A stretch of 64,000 nt of DNA from Candidatus Defluviibacterium haderslevense (GCA_016712225.1 JADJRL010000003.1:5097501-5161500), one strand, 5' to 3'. Positions 1-9,960 are shown, counted from the stretch's first letter. Notes: generated by a model not told the origin, from the sequence alone. A program made the numbers and translations.

Positions 1-3000
1 GTAATATCTCTTGCTGTAACCGATTTAGAATTGTTTACATCTGCAGCAATCAATTTGTAAGGTGACGTCAAATAACGTTGACCTAGAATATGTTTCTGAA
101 TTTGTAAAATATCATAAGTGGTCACCCCATTTAATATTACATCTTCTTTTGATGGTGCTATATAACTTCCATTCGGTAATAATAGATTTACAAATGCGTA
201 GGCTCCCTGAACATTGGTCATTGTTGAATCCTTTCTAACGAGATCCCCGTTGATTACGTTCAATGCTACATCTCCAATGTTCTTAGAATCTTCACGGCTA
301 ATATTTCCAGAGAGATTGAGCGCACTATGCGGACATACATTATTGTTGTCTTGAATGATAATTGCAGCTTCACAATAATCCTGATTTCCTGCCTCATCTG
401 TTACATAGATTCTGACAGTCTTCACTATGGATTGTTGGCCCAACAAACTATCACAATTATATAGTATGCTCTTTATTGCAGTGTCTGAGGTAAATGAATA
501 TTTTAATTTATCCGGTTGAGTACAATTGTCAAAACTATTCAAATTCAAATCCTTCGCCCAAACAGATACTACACCATTTAACGGCATGACTACTGTGGTG
601 ATCCCATTCAAACAATATGGTGTTGGTTTCTTACAATCTCTTAGTACAAAAACCTGATCGCACTCACTGTAATTTCCACATTGATCTTGAAGTATCCATC
701 TTATTCGATGCGTACCAAAAGGTAAAACACCCTTAGCTATTTTTCCAGCTACCAATAAAGAATCATACGTTCCATTATTGTTAATATCCAATCTGTATTT
801 CCAGATCAAATCTTTGTCTAAAGTGCAATCGTCTTCTCCTTGTGCTTCAATATTAAATGCAGCGTAACACAATTTGGTTTTGCTGTCATAATAAGAAGCA
901 TAATCGCATACATCTAATGGATTACATGACAAAATAGTAGGTGGTTCTGAATTTTTAATGTAAATCAACTGGGTGTATTTCCAGATTCCAAATTCGGGAT
1001 TCGCTTTATATTGACACCAATCCACCACAGTCCATGTTCTTAATATTTTATAACACACACTATCTACCTGAGTTAATCGCAAGTCATCAAAATTAGCAGC
1101 AACCTGAGCACAGTTCACATTTTTAAAAATAGGCGCCCCGGTAATACTTGGTGCTGTCTCTGCTTTGCGGCAAGTATATATTACGGTATCCCTTGGCCAT
1201 TTAATGTCTGTTCCATCAAAGGTCATAAATGGTCTTGGATTCCAAACATAAATGGTTTGATAGGCTATAGTTTGTAATCCTTGTTTATCAGTTGCAGTAA
1301 ATTTACGAATGATCTCACCCTGATTGCATTTCAATCGGTATTCGACTTCTTCAGTTACTGTGACAAAACAATTATCGTAAGCATAGCCATCCAATCCTGC
1401 AATATAATTTGGAGCACTGTAATAGTAATCCTTTATAACGATTGGTTTACGATCACTTTCTTTATATCTGATTTGTCCAAAAGCATTTAAATCACTTCTA
1501 TCAAATTCACACGATATGGTAACATCTGTCGGAGCTATGATGACAGGTGATTCTTTTTCTTGTACAGATACTTCAACCATACAAGTATTTCTATTTCTAA
1601 ATTTATCGATTACTTCAAAGGCTACTAAAACGGTATTGCCAATATCTAAACAACAAAATTCTACATAAGGACCAAATAAATCTGTGTGATTATTGCATGG
1701 ATCTGACATCCTTCTAACCTTGAATGAATCAATTTCGCAATTGTCAATAGATCCATCATCAAAAGTCGCAGCAAATGCTTTTGCAGTTCCATCTGTTGTG
1801 AGTGTAACTACTGTCTTTTGATCACAAATTGCTAATGGCGGTAGATTATCCCTAATCCCTGCTTCAGTCTGACAAGTATCTGCATTACCACATGCATCGG
1901 TTACTATATAAATTAACCACAAACGACCAGCAGGTGCACCAACTAAATAAAAACTACTATCTACTTGATTGTACCATATATAATCTTTAGTCAATGGAGG
2001 TTCAAAACCAGGTGCAGTTTCAGCTAATTTCACAAAAACATCATAAGTCCAGCTGCCACAATCTTGTACAGAATCCGGAGCAGGCAATTTTATTGTAGCC
2101 GCACAGGTATAAGATACCATTCCCACCGTAAAATCTCTAGGACATCTAAAAACAGGTGCACGATCATCTATGACCTTAATGAATTGATTGTATTCTGTTA
2201 ATTTTCCGGTACACCAATTTAAAATGATCCATCGTCTTAATATTTTATATGAACTTTCACATACAAAAATTTTCAGATCAGAATACGTAGCATTTAAAGT
2301 TGAGCAACCATTGGGTACTGGATGACCAGTAAACTCTGGCGATGGATTCCCATTTGGCAATCGTGGAAACGTATCATCGCAATGCAAATAAGGTAAATCA
2401 ATATTATCGTAATGATGTGGATATACAATATCTGCTTCTGTTGGTTCCAATACGCAAATGGTATCGTTGCATCGGGATATATTACCGGCTTCATCCATAG
2501 CAGTCCATGATCTATAAATTTTACGAATAAAATCTGATGAACAATCTTTGGATTCGATAATATCTTCATAAGATAACATGGCTGAACCACACGCATCCCA
2601 GTTGTATACGATATACTTTCTTGCTATAGTGGAATGTGCAATTATCAATGGACTATAGTAGGTTGGAATTGGAAACCCTATATTATCCGGATCCAAGAGA
2701 GAAGCACACCTTACTGTATCATTAGAGCATAATAATTTAGGAGCTAGTTTATCCTCAATTTTTATTTTACCCCAACAAGAATTTTTTGAAGCGATGTGCC
2801 ATATTTTGAAATCATAGGTTTTATTGATATCCGTATGATCAAAATCGAGATCTGGTTGCACCACTCCACGATATGATACCTCAATATAGTAATCTGCTTC
2901 AACACCTACCATATCCTCTAATACCATTTCTGCAGTGACTGTTGCATAACAATTAGAATCTAGGGTAATCTGAATCAAATCATTACATGCCAGTGTAGGC

Positions 3001-3119
3001 ATAAATGATCTCTGTCCTAAAATTGGCCTAGCGCTTATAACTGAAACAGTTAAACTCATCAGGAATATTCCTAATAAAGTTGGCCATTGCTTTTGAATTG
3101 AAGTTTTAAATCGGTTCAT
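1..3119 (-). CDS. Giant secreted multidomain protein with dockerin-like region (C-terminus outside window)
   Basis: An uninterrupted frame runs from an ATG at 3119 to the left edge (about 1039 codons), so only the C-terminal end is missing. It opens with a signal-peptide-like segment (residues about 14-36, basic then hydrophobic, ending ARPILGQ). The body repeats an approximately 110-150-residue module with phrases such as DRAPVFRCPRDF, IVTDACGNADTC and VTDEAGNQDYC, the style of HYR/Ig-like cohesive modules in Saprospiraceae surface proteins. The last 50 visible residues (NGVTTYDILQIQKHILG, then DVNNSKSVTARDI) resemble a dockerin type I repeat pair. A T9SS sorting signal is expected beyond the window but is not seen. 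The role is probably cell-surface or matrix structure; this is inference. Confidence 0.8.
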   Translation of the reverse strand, partial: MNRFKTSIQKQWPTLLGIFLMSLTVSVISARPILGQRSFMPTLACNDLIQITLDSNCYATVTAEMVLEDMVGVEADYYIEVSYRGVVQPDLDFDHTDINKTYDFKIWHIASKNSCWGKIKIEDKLAPKLLCSNDTVRCASLLDPDNIGFPIPTYYSPLIIAHSTIARKYIVYNWDACGSAMLSYEDIIESKDCSSDFIRKIYRSWTAMDEAGNISRCNDTICVLEPTEADIVYPHHYDNIDLPYLHCDDTFPRLPNGNPSPEFTGHPVPNGCSTLNATYSDLKIFVCESSYKILRRWIILNWCTGKLTEYNQFIKVIDDRAPVFRCPRDFTVGMVSYTCAATIKLPAPDSVQDCGSWTYDVFVKLAETAPGFEPPLTKDYIWYNQVDSSFYLVGAPAGRLWLIYIVTDACGNADTCQTEAGIRDNLPPLAICDQKTVVTLTTDGTAKAFAATFDDGSIDNCEIDSFKVRRMSDPCNNHTDLFGPYVEFCCLDIGNTVLVAFEVIDKFRNRNTCMVEVSVQEKESPVIIAPTDVTISCEFDRSDLNAFGQIRYKESDRKPIVIKDYYYSAPNYIAGLDGYAYDNCFVTVTEEVEYRLKCNQGEIIRKFTATDKQGLQTIAYQTIYVWNPRPFMTFDGTDIKWPRDTVIYTCRKAETAPSITGAPIFKNVNCAQVAANFDDLRLTQVDSVCYKILRTWTVVDWCQYKANPEFGIWKYTQLIYIKNSEPPTILSCNPLDVCDYASYYDSKTKLCYAAFNIEAQGEDDCTLDKDLIWKYRLDINNNGTYDSLLVAGKIAKGVLPFGTHRIRWILQDQCGNYSECDQVFVLRDCKKPTPYCLNGITTVVMPLNGVVSVWAKDLNLNSFDNCTQPDKLKYSFTSDTAIKSILYNCDSLLGQQSIVKTVRIYVTDEAGNQDYCEAAIIIQDNNNVCPHSALNLSGNISREDSKNIGDVALNVINGDLVRKDSTMTNVQGAYAFVNLLLPNGSYIAPSKEDVILNGVTTYDILQIQKHILGQRYLTSPYKLIAADVNNSKSVTARDI

Positions 3120-3389
3120 GAATGTATGTTTACGAATTGGAATAAATGTTATGACTATCTTTTAGTCCAGTTCCTACAATCAAAATATATACCAATTTTT
3201 TATAATTTATTAATTTTAGTAATATGTTTTGTTCAAAATATTACTTATATATAACTGATAATAAGCTAATTATAAGTTATATAAATAAATATATAAACCT
3301 CAAATAATATTATGAAAAAACACTATATTTACTTGAAACACCTCATGATGAGACCTTAGAATGATCTTGAAGTTCGATAACATTTCTAA

Positions 3390-3600
3390 CCTATCATCGA
3401 TTACCATTCAAGCCTGACGATTGATGCCAACGACCGTAAACAGATTACCATCCAAACCGATTACCATTCAAACCGATCACAGATTACCGATTACCATTCA
3501 AACCGATCACAGATTACCGATTACCGATTACAAATCAAACCGATTACCATCCAAACCGATCACCGATTACCTTACTACATGATGACTGATGCCTTACGAC
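3390..3600 (-). repeat. Degenerate tandem repeat, GGTAATCGGTTTGAAT family, 3' of the phosphate transporter
   Basis: Read on the minus strand, this stretch is a run of short units built from GGTAATCGGTTTGAAT and variants (GTGATCGGTTTG, GGTAATCTGTGATC). It begins directly after the stop of the PiT gene. The same motif in the same orientation relative to the preceding gene is found at 15027-15140 and 16946-17000. The units are short and imperfect, with no open frame. The rest of the gap (3120-3389) is very AT-rich and shows nothing else. Confidence 0.8.
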
Positions 3601-3613
3601 TGGTGCCTTTTTT

Positions 3614-5026
3614 TTAAATAAATAACCTAAACAATAAATACAATCCCCCACTCAAAATAATAGTGGCAGGAAGCGTCAATACCCATGCTAACACGATACT
3701 TTTTACCGTTCCGGATTGCAAATTCTTAATACCTTTAGAGGCAACCATTGCTCCAGCTACTCCTGAGGATAGCACGTGTGTTGTTGATACAGGCAAACCG
3801 AGCTGGGATGCTAGACCTATAGTACTGGAAGCGATCAGTTCCGCGGTAGCTCCTTCAGCAAAGGTCATATGCCGTTTTCCAATCTTTTCTCCAATAGTTA
3901 CCACTATACGCTTCCATCCGATCATCGTCCCTATACCTAATGCTATGGAAATGAGTACAATAACCCAACTTGGCACATGTTGGGTGTTATTTTTAAGCAT
4001 TGAAATTCCTTTTTTAATTAATTTCTTACTTTCGCTATTGTGGATCAAGTTGGGTTCTTTGATTAAAACATCCAATTCTTTAGCTACAATACCCATTTGC
4101 TTTCTAACACTCATTACTCGTTTTGGATCTTTAATATCCATGTCGTTGATGTAATTTGCAAAACTATTTATATCCGCAGCTCGATTACATAGCACACGCT
4201 CCATTTCATAATTATGCGCTGATTCATAATTCAAGGCCTCTTCTATTTTAAACAATTGTGAGGAACACGCTGCTTTATTAAAATCCGGTGCCAGCGCATA
4301 TTGTAAGGGCATAAAAGCGATTAAAACGATAAGCATCAGGCCTACCCCTTTTTGTCCATCATTAGAGCCATGAAAAAAACTCACCAATGTGCATGTTGTA
4401 ATTAACAAAGCTCGTATCCAAAATGGTGGTCGTGTATCCAATTCCGGCTCTTTAAAAATAGCTTTATCCTTTATAATTCGCTTCAAAATAAACATGAGCA
4501 CAATGGCCATCGAAAATCCAAACAATGGCGAAATCAATAATGAATTTCCAATTTTTATAGCCTCACCCCAATTGACGCCCACCTTATCGGTATTTCCAGG
4601 TAATAATGAAAATACAATCCCCGCTCCAAGTAAGGAACCAATCAAGGTATGTGAACTCGAACAAGGAATTCCAAAATACCAGGTTCCTAAATTCCACAAT
4701 ATGGCACCAACCAGAACAGCCATGATCATGGCTATGGCCTCATTCATATTGCGATTTAAGACCGTTTCTAGGGGTAAAATGGAGGCTATCTTGGTTGCTA
4801 CAGCCATCCCAAAGAAATAGGAACTCAACATGACCCCTAGGAAGTTCATAAACCCCGACCAAATAACAGCATACACTGGTTTCAATGACTTCGTATAAAT
4901 GACCGTCGCTACAGCATTAGCCGTATCATGAAATCCATTGACAAACTCGAAGGCTAACACAGCAAATACGCAGAGAACACACATGATCGCTATAATCCCG
5001 GTCAATTCAAACTCAATTCCAAACAT
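3614..5026 (-). CDS. pit: PiT-family inorganic phosphate transporter
   Basis: A 470-residue membrane protein of the PiT (inorganic phosphate:H+/Na+ symporter) family. It carries the two inverted family signatures: GFHDTANAVAT near residues 31-41, corresponding to the usual GANDVANA box, and PVSTTHVLSSGVAGAM near residues 414-430. About ten hydrophobic segments flank a hydrophilic cytoplasmic loop (about 255-355), the usual position for the PiT/Pho-4 loop. No phoU-like partner lies next to it. It is transcribed alone, divergently from the MscS-type channel. Substrate (phosphate) is inferred from family membership. Confidence 0.9.
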   Translation of the reverse strand: MFGIEFELTGIIAIMCVLCVFAVLAFEFVNGFHDTANAVATVIYTKSLKPVYAVIWSGFMNFLGVMLSSYFFGMAVATKIASILPLETVLNRNMNEAIAMIMAVLVGAILWNLGTWYFGIPCSSSHTLIGSLLGAGIVFSLLPGNTDKVGVNWGEAIKIGNSLLISPLFGFSMAIVLMFILKRIIKDKAIFKEPELDTRPPFWIRALLITTCTLVSFFHGSNDGQKGVGLMLIVLIAFMPLQYALAPDFNKAACSSQLFKIEEALNYESAHNYEMERVLCNRAADINSFANYINDMDIKDPKRVMSVRKQMGIVAKELDVLIKEPNLIHNSESKKLIKKGISMLKNNTQHVPSWVIVLISIALGIGTMIGWKRIVVTIGEKIGKRHMTFAEGATAELIASSTIGLASQLGLPVSTTHVLSSGVAGAMVASKGIKNLQSGTVKSIVLAWVLTLPATIILSGGLYLLFRLFI

Positions 5027-5213
5027 ACATTCAATTTAATAACAAAGAAGGTGAAAAATTGGCTAATTCTAAACAATTCAAACCCAAATACTCAAAATAT
5101 TTTTTTTACCCATACTAGCTTAAAATTATAGCCTGTTAATCTTTCTCTAATTCAAAGTATAAAATCATCATTAGACAGTCCGGAATGTTTACCTTGCATT
5201 AAAGTTATAACTC

Positions 5214-6062
5214 ATGGTTCGAATATTGAAGTTTATATTTAAACTCATCCTGTTTATCTTTTTAATTATTTTAAAAGAAGGGTTTTTCGATACGCTTAAA
5301 TTGCCGCCGGCTTTTTATACACCAATAGGAAGATCTTTATTTCATTTTATTATTTTTTGGCTCATTGTCAATATTACCATCCGTTTTGCACAATTCATTT
5401 ATCGCAAACGTAAAAAATTAGGGCATCGCTATTCTGATAATGTCATCATTGGTTTACAAAATATTTATTATTTGCTAACTGGTACTGGATTCATTGTCAT
5501 GATTCTAGGATTTTTTGGTATTGAATTTTCTAAACTGTTAACTTCGCTTTCCATCATTGCAGCATCTATTGCAATTATTTCTAAGGAACTTGTGAATGAT
5601 GTATTATGCGGAATTTTCTTTTCTTTCTCAAAAGAAGTAGCTATCGGAGATTATGTAAGAATTGGAGATTTTAAAGGTCGGGTCGTTGATATTAATATTT
5701 ATAAAATCGTTTTACACAACGATGATGATGATATCATTTATTTTTCAAATTCAAAAGCGTATTTCTCAGATATAGTCAATTACACACAGAAAAAAATTCG
5801 CAAGTATGTTGTCGAATTTGCTGTTCACAACCAATTCGATATTCCAATTAAAGACCTCGAAGATATTTTGAATAACAACTTAAATAAATATTCGGAATAC
5901 ATAGATTTTGGAAATGAAACGTTAAAAATTATTGGTATTGCAAAAGATGAAATCAAATATAAAATTCACTTCAAACTCAATCAAGTCAATCCAAAAATAG
6001 CAGAAGATATCAAATCTAAAATCATGGAAGATATCATTTCAAAAGTACACAACAGTAAATAA
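5214..6062 (+). CDS. MscS-family mechanosensitive ion channel
   Basis: A 282-residue protein with three hydrophobic segments (about 5-22, 37-58 and 88-112), then the pore-lining and beta domain of small-conductance mechanosensitive channels. The segment GDYVRIGDFKGRVVDIN (about 143-159) is the typical MscS beta-domain motif, preceded by an amphipathic helix with ISKELVNDVLCG. The length matches the shorter MscS homologues. It would release solutes on hypo-osmotic shock from the inner membrane. The gene is divergent from pit and convergent with the DMT transporter, with only 21 bases between the stops. Confidence 0.85.
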   Translation: MVRILKFIFKLILFIFLIILKEGFFDTLKLPPAFYTPIGRSLFHFIIFWLIVNITIRFAQFIYRKRKKLGHRYSDNVIIGLQNIYYLLTGTGFIVMILGFFGIEFSKLLTSLSIIAASIAIISKELVNDVLCGIFFSFSKEVAIGDYVRIGDFKGRVVDINIYKIVLHNDDDDIIYFSNSKAYFSDIVNYTQKKIRKYVVEFAVHNQFDIPIKDLEDILNNNLNKYSEYIDFGNETLKIIGIAKDEIKYKIHFKLNQVNPKIAEDIKSKIMEDIISKVHNSK

Positions 6063-6083
6063 GTATTTCCATATTATAATGGA

Positions 6084-6995
6084 CTACAAATTACTTTTCT
6101 TCCGTCTTCTATATTGCGAATAATTCACTAAAAACACACCAATAAAAGTTAAAACGGCTCCGATAATTAATTGGAAGGAGACCTTTTCCCGAAGAAACAA
6201 AACACCCAAAAATATTGCAATTATAGGATTAATGTAGCTTTGTATACTGACCAATGTAGCCGGTAAATGTTTCAATGCATAAATGTAACAACTGAACGCA
6301 ACAATCGATCCTAGCCCGATCAAATAGACCCAAATAATAAGCATATTCGTGGTAACATGAAAATCATTAGGAACACCAACAAATAGTGCAATAATGGCTA
6401 GGGGTATGCCCCCAAAAAACATTTGAAAACCAGCTGCTAATAGTGGTGAGTATTCGAAATGTCTTGTTTTGCTGATGACAGATCCAAATCCCCAAGCTAC
6501 TACAGATATCAGTGTAAATATAAATCCCAATACTGTGGAATCGTGATTTGGAGCAGGAGCCAATTTATCAAAACATATCATGACTACACCTCCAAATCCT
6601 GTTATGATTCCAAGCCAACCTATCCTATTCAGTTGTTCATCCGGTTTTAGGTATATAGTCAGTAATGCTATAATAACTGGTGACACTGCAGCCAATATCG
6701 CTGATACACCACTATCTATATATGCCAGCCCATAGGTTCCAATACCATTCCCCAAGGTAATCATAAACAAAGCCATCATCCCTTGAAATAACAAATACCT
6801 GGTATCAGGCCATGGATGTTTTTTAATTATAAAAAGATACATGAGTAACAATCCACCGGAAATTAACTGTCGGGTTGAAGTAAACAGAAATACAGGAATT
6901 TGAGTGACACCCAATTTATTGACTAAATACGTTGTACCCCATATCAGACAGGTGAGCATTAAAGCTATATAGGGTTTAGATAAGCGATCCATCAT
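6084..6995 (-). CDS. EamA/DMT-family transporter
   Basis: A 303-residue, ten-helix protein with two EamA repeats. The first contains LIWGTTYLVNKLG (about 18-30), the second VAWGFGSVISK (about 168-178). Such drug/metabolite transporters export amino acids or metabolites; the substrate cannot be told from sequence. Its ATG follows the TAG stop of the ferredoxin gene with no base between them (TAGATG), so the two are probably translationally coupled. It is the last gene of a three-gene operon with the ferredoxin and its reductase. Confidence 0.88.
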   Translation of the reverse strand: MMDRLSKPYIALMLTCLIWGTTYLVNKLGVTQIPVFLFTSTRQLISGGLLLMYLFIIKKHPWPDTRYLLFQGMMALFMITLGNGIGTYGLAYIDSGVSAILAAVSPVIIALLTIYLKPDEQLNRIGWLGIITGFGGVVMICFDKLAPAPNHDSTVLGFIFTLISVVAWGFGSVISKTRHFEYSPLLAAGFQMFFGGIPLAIIALFVGVPNDFHVTTNMLIIWVYLIGLGSIVAFSCYIYALKHLPATLVSIQSYINPIIAIFLGVLFLREKVSFQLIIGAVLTFIGVFLVNYSQYRRRKKSNL

Positions 6996-7316
6996 CTATT
7001 GTTCAGGAGCTAATTTTACTTTTAGTCCATCTATTGTTGCGTTCAATTTAATTTGACACCCCAAGCGACTGTTGTCTTCCACATAAAATAGCTGATCCAA
7101 CATAGCTATTTCATCATTTGATGGTGGTGGTAATTCTGTTGATGAAAGTACATACACCTGACAGGATCCACACATGGCCATTCCACCGCATATTCCGGCT
7201 ACCGGAAGTTCGCTGGCTTTGCACAATTCCATTAAATTGAGACCCATGTCTGCAGGAATAACTAATTCATGAGATACATCTTCTCTATCTATGATCGTAA
7301 TGGTAATATCTTCCAT
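6996..7316 (-). CDS. 2Fe-2S ferredoxin
   Basis: A 106-residue soluble ferredoxin of the adrenodoxin/Isc type. The cluster ligands are the cysteines in GICGGMAMCGSC (about 41-52) and the later LGCQIKL (about 85-91), giving the C-x5-C-x2-C ... C pattern. It lies 9 bases downstream of a ferredoxin-NADP+ reductase-like gene, so reductase and ferredoxin probably form an electron-transfer pair. The acceptor is unknown. The stop abuts the start of the DMT transporter. Confidence 0.9.
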   Translation of the reverse strand: MEDITITIIDREDVSHELVIPADMGLNLMELCKASELPVAGICGGMAMCGSCQVYVLSSTELPPPSNDEIAMLDQLFYVEDNSRLGCQIKLNATIDGLKVKLAPEQ

Positions 7317-7325
7317 GTTTTGGTA

Positions 7326-8339
7326 TTATTCGATACCACTAATTCCGGTTACAGTGGTGTATTTGAAACCTGGTTTTTTGCCCGAGTGAATGATTCTATA
7401 GGCAGATTGAACCATTAATGTCGCCTCATGAAAACCACACAAGATGAGTTTTAGTTTACCTTCATAGGTATTAATATCACCTATAGCATAAATACCCTCT
7501 ACATTTGTTGAGTAATCTAAGGTGTTTACGACTATGGCATTCTTGTCTAAATTCAAACCCCAATCTGCAATGGGTCCTAATTTTGGTGTGAGACCAAATA
7601 ATGGAATAAAATAATCGGTATTTAATATAAGTGGTTCTTGATTCGTCCTTTGAATTTCTACCGATTCCAATTTATGTTCACCTTTTAAACCGGTAACTTC
7701 AGCTTCCGTAATCAATCGAATCTTCCCACTCTCAACTAACTCACCAACTTTAGAAACAGATTCTGGTGCTCCTCTAAATTCCGTGCGTCGGTGAATCATC
7801 ACAACCTCCTGAGCAATGTCAGATAAATATATGGACCAATCCAGGGCAGAATCTCCTCCACCGGCAATAACTATCCTTTTATTTCTGAATTTTTCAGGGT
7901 CTTTAATTATATAATCAACGCCCTTATCTTCAAAATCAACAATGTTAACTATCGTTGGCTTCCTGGGTTCAAAACATCCCAATCCACCTGCTATGGCTAC
8001 TACCGGAGCTTCAATAATGGTATTCTTATTGGTCTTCATTTCAAAATGACCTGATGGTAGTTTTGTTATTTGTTCTGCCCGTTCTCCTAAAGTAAAACTC
8101 GGTTTAAACGGTTCAATTTGTTTCATCAGGTTAGCTGCCAATTCTTCAGCTAAAATACTAGGATAACCGGGTATGTCGTATATAGGTTTTTTTGGATAAA
8201 TTTCTGATAATTGACCTCCAATGGTGGGTAATGCATCTACAAGATGACATTGTAGTTTCAATAATCCGGCTTCAAATACGGTAAACAATCCACACGGACC
8301 CGCACCTATGATTAGTATATCAGTTTTAAATCGTTCCAT
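7326..8339 (-). CDS. Ferredoxin-NADP+ reductase, thioredoxin-reductase-like (YumC type)
   Basis: A 337-residue flavoprotein with an N-terminal FAD-binding motif (IIGAGPCGLF, about 10-19), a central NAD(P)H motif (VIAGGGDSALDWSIYL, about 156-171) and a C-terminal FAD motif (YAIGDINTYEGKLKLI). It lacks the CxxC redox pair of thioredoxin reductase, which is the mark of the TrxR-like ferredoxin reductases. The adjacent ferredoxin supports this role: reduction of ferredoxin with NADPH in the cytoplasm. First gene of the reductase-ferredoxin-transporter operon. Confidence 0.88.
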   Translation of the reverse strand: MERFKTDILIIGAGPCGLFTVFEAGLLKLQCHLVDALPTIGGQLSEIYPKKPIYDIPGYPSILAEELAANLMKQIEPFKPSFTLGERAEQITKLPSGHFEMKTNKNTIIEAPVVAIAGGLGCFEPRKPTIVNIVDFEDKGVDYIIKDPEKFRNKRIVIAGGGDSALDWSIYLSDIAQEVVMIHRRTEFRGAPESVSKVGELVESGKIRLITEAEVTGLKGEHKLESVEIQRTNQEPLILNTDYFIPLFGLTPKLGPIADWGLNLDKNAIVVNTLDYSTNVEGIYAIGDINTYEGKLKLILCGFHEATLMVQSAYRIIHSGKKPGFKYTTVTGISGIE

Positions 8340-8439
8340 TTCAATGCGGCGGCAAAGGTAGGAAATAGTACCATCTCGAATTCAATAAATTCAACTCAAG
8401 TTTCTAATTAATAGTTAATACAATATTAATGTGTATCAA

Positions 8440-9186
8440 CTAATAAACATGCTGCCCTCCATTTATGGCATAATTAGCTCCTGTGATATAAGCTGCCTTC
8501 TCTGATGCTAAAAATGAAACAAGGTGGGCTATTTCTTCAGTTCCCCCAAGCCGGCCCATTGGAATTTGTTCGACGATTTTATTACGAACTTCTTCACGTA
8601 TAGCCATAACCATATCGGTACCGATATAACCTGGCGAAATGGTATTCACCGTAATCCCTTTCTTAGCTACTTCCATCGCTAGTGATTTAGTAAAGCCATG
8701 CATCCCAGCTTTTGCAGAAGAATAATTGGTCTGACCAAATTGTCCTCGTTGACCGTTGACTGATGAAATATTAATAATTCGTCCAAATTTTTGCTCAATC
8801 ATATCTTCGATAACATGGCGGGTGCAATTAAATACACTATCCAAATTCGACGAAATAACCTCATGCCATTGTGTTAAGCTCATTTTCCAAAGCGGTGTAT
8901 CTCTGGTAATACCTGCATTATTAATCAAAATAGAAACCCCTCCAAATTTCGCTTTAATTTCTTCCATCATCCGTCTCATATCTTCAAAATCGGTCACATC
9001 ACCCTGCACCATATTAAAATCAAAACCCTGTTCTTTATTTTTGGTATGCCATTCCGAACCTTTGTGTTCATTTCTATAATTGGCAACAACAGTATATCCG
9101 TCCTGATATAATTTCTGACACATAGCTGTACCTAATCCTCCTGTAGCACCTGTTACCAAGGCTATTGTTTTACTTCTTGGGTTCAT
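8440..9186 (-). CDS. phaB: Acetoacetyl-CoA reductase (PhaB-like SDR)
   Basis: A 248-residue classical short-chain dehydrogenase. It has the cofactor motif TGATGGLG (about 14-21), NNAG (about 90-93), the catalytic Ser of NISSVNGQRGQFGQ and the Tyr/Lys of NYSSAKAG. The phrase VNGQRGQFGQTN is characteristic of PhaB/PhbB rather than FabG. It would reduce acetoacetyl-CoA to (R)-3-hydroxybutyryl-CoA for polyhydroxyalkanoate synthesis. A PhaE-like gene follows on the other strand 1 kb away, which supports a PHA role. FabG-like activity remains a minor alternative. Confidence 0.85.
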   Translation of the reverse strand: MNPRSKTIALVTGATGGLGTAMCQKLYQDGYTVVANYRNEHKGSEWHTKNKEQGFDFNMVQGDVTDFEDMRRMMEEIKAKFGGVSILINNAGITRDTPLWKMSLTQWHEVISSNLDSVFNCTRHVIEDMIEQKFGRIINISSVNGQRGQFGQTNYSSAKAGMHGFTKSLAMEVAKKGITVNTISPGYIGTDMVMAIREEVRNKIVEQIPMGRLGGTEEIAHLVSFLASEKAAYITGANYAINGGQHVY

Positions 9187-9283
9187 GATTTTCGCGATTT
9201 TTTGTTGATTAAAGCCTAAAGATATATTTTGAATGAAATATATCCTAATGTATTGTTAATACTTTAAATCATTTTTATTTGTG

Positions 9284-9291
9284 TATTTTTG
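9284..9291 (+). promoter_or_regulatory. Candidate -7 promoter element (TATTTTTG)
   Basis: Matches the Bacteroidota TAnnTTTG -7 consensus. It lies 37 bases before the ATG at 9328 and overlaps the TTG at 9289, which argues that the LytTR protein starts at 9328. No good -33 TTTG is seen at the usual spacing. Confidence 0.45.
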
Positions 9292-9327
9292 AGACTGGTA
9301 TTTATTCCATATTATCATCCGAAAACC

Positions 9328-9960
9328 ATGGCAGATTTTGCTTTTATAACTCAAGATCTTACGATAACACATCAATTATCGGGTCTTAATCATTTATGGG
9401 ATATTAACCCAAAAGAACTCCATAAAGACTACAAACAAATATTTATTTACATAGATACGGAAGAACATTTCAAGAATAATCTGATCAACTATCCCAATTT
9501 AACATCATTAACCAATCAAACCATTGGCATTACTTCTCATGACCACAATGCCATCCAATGGATGAACCATTATCCCTCGATTCATGGAATGTTAGAGTTA
9601 AAACAACTCAAGTGCTTATTGGAAAAGGATCAGCTTCAGGCCAAATATGACGGTGTTTTTGTTAAAGTAAAAAATAGACTTGAAAAAATCATTTTTAACC
9701 AGATTCGGTGGATCATGGCTAAAGATGTTTACTCTATTATTAAAACTGAAGATGCTCGATTTCTGGTAAGCCATACCTTGAAGGACATGGAAGAAAAACT
9801 ATTGCCGTATCCTCAATTTAGTCGAATTCATAGATCTTATATCGTGAACATAAATTTTATTCAAGCAATAGAAGAAGGGGAGTTGATTGTTGATGAAGAA
9901 CCCCTACCCATCGGCCCTGCATACAAAGAAGAACTCATGGCAAAACTGCTATTCATGTAA
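9328..9960 (+). CDS. LytTR DNA-binding domain regulator
   Basis: The frame is open from a TTG at 9289, but the promoter-like box there and the first ATG at 9328 make a 210-residue protein starting MADFAFITQDL more likely. The C-terminal approximately 100 residues form a LytTR DNA-binding domain (FNQIRWIMAKDVYSIIKT, then FSRIHRSYIVNINFI). The N-terminal half has no recognisable receiver Asp pattern and is too short and divergent to call a response-regulator domain with confidence. It sits between phaB (divergent) and the PhaE-like gene, so control of PHA genes is a reasonable guess but unproven. Confidence 0.8.
   Translation: MADFAFITQDLTITHQLSGLNHLWDINPKELHKDYKQIFIYIDTEEHFKNNLINYPNLTSLTNQTIGITSHDHNAIQWMNHYPSIHGMLELKQLKCLLEKDQLQAKYDGVFVKVKNRLEKIIFNQIRWIMAKDVYSIIKTEDARFLVSHTLKDMEEKLLPYPQFSRIHRSYIVNINFIQAIEEGELIVDEEPLPIGPAYKEELMAKLLFM

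Noticed and set aside
2294..2596. 100-codon minus frame in the first gene
   Set aside because: Shadow in another frame of the giant secreted protein, whose own frame is open throughout.
3663..4820. Plus-strand frames opposite the phosphate transporter
   Set aside because: Antisense shadows; no signals or domains, and the minus-strand gene has full family motifs.
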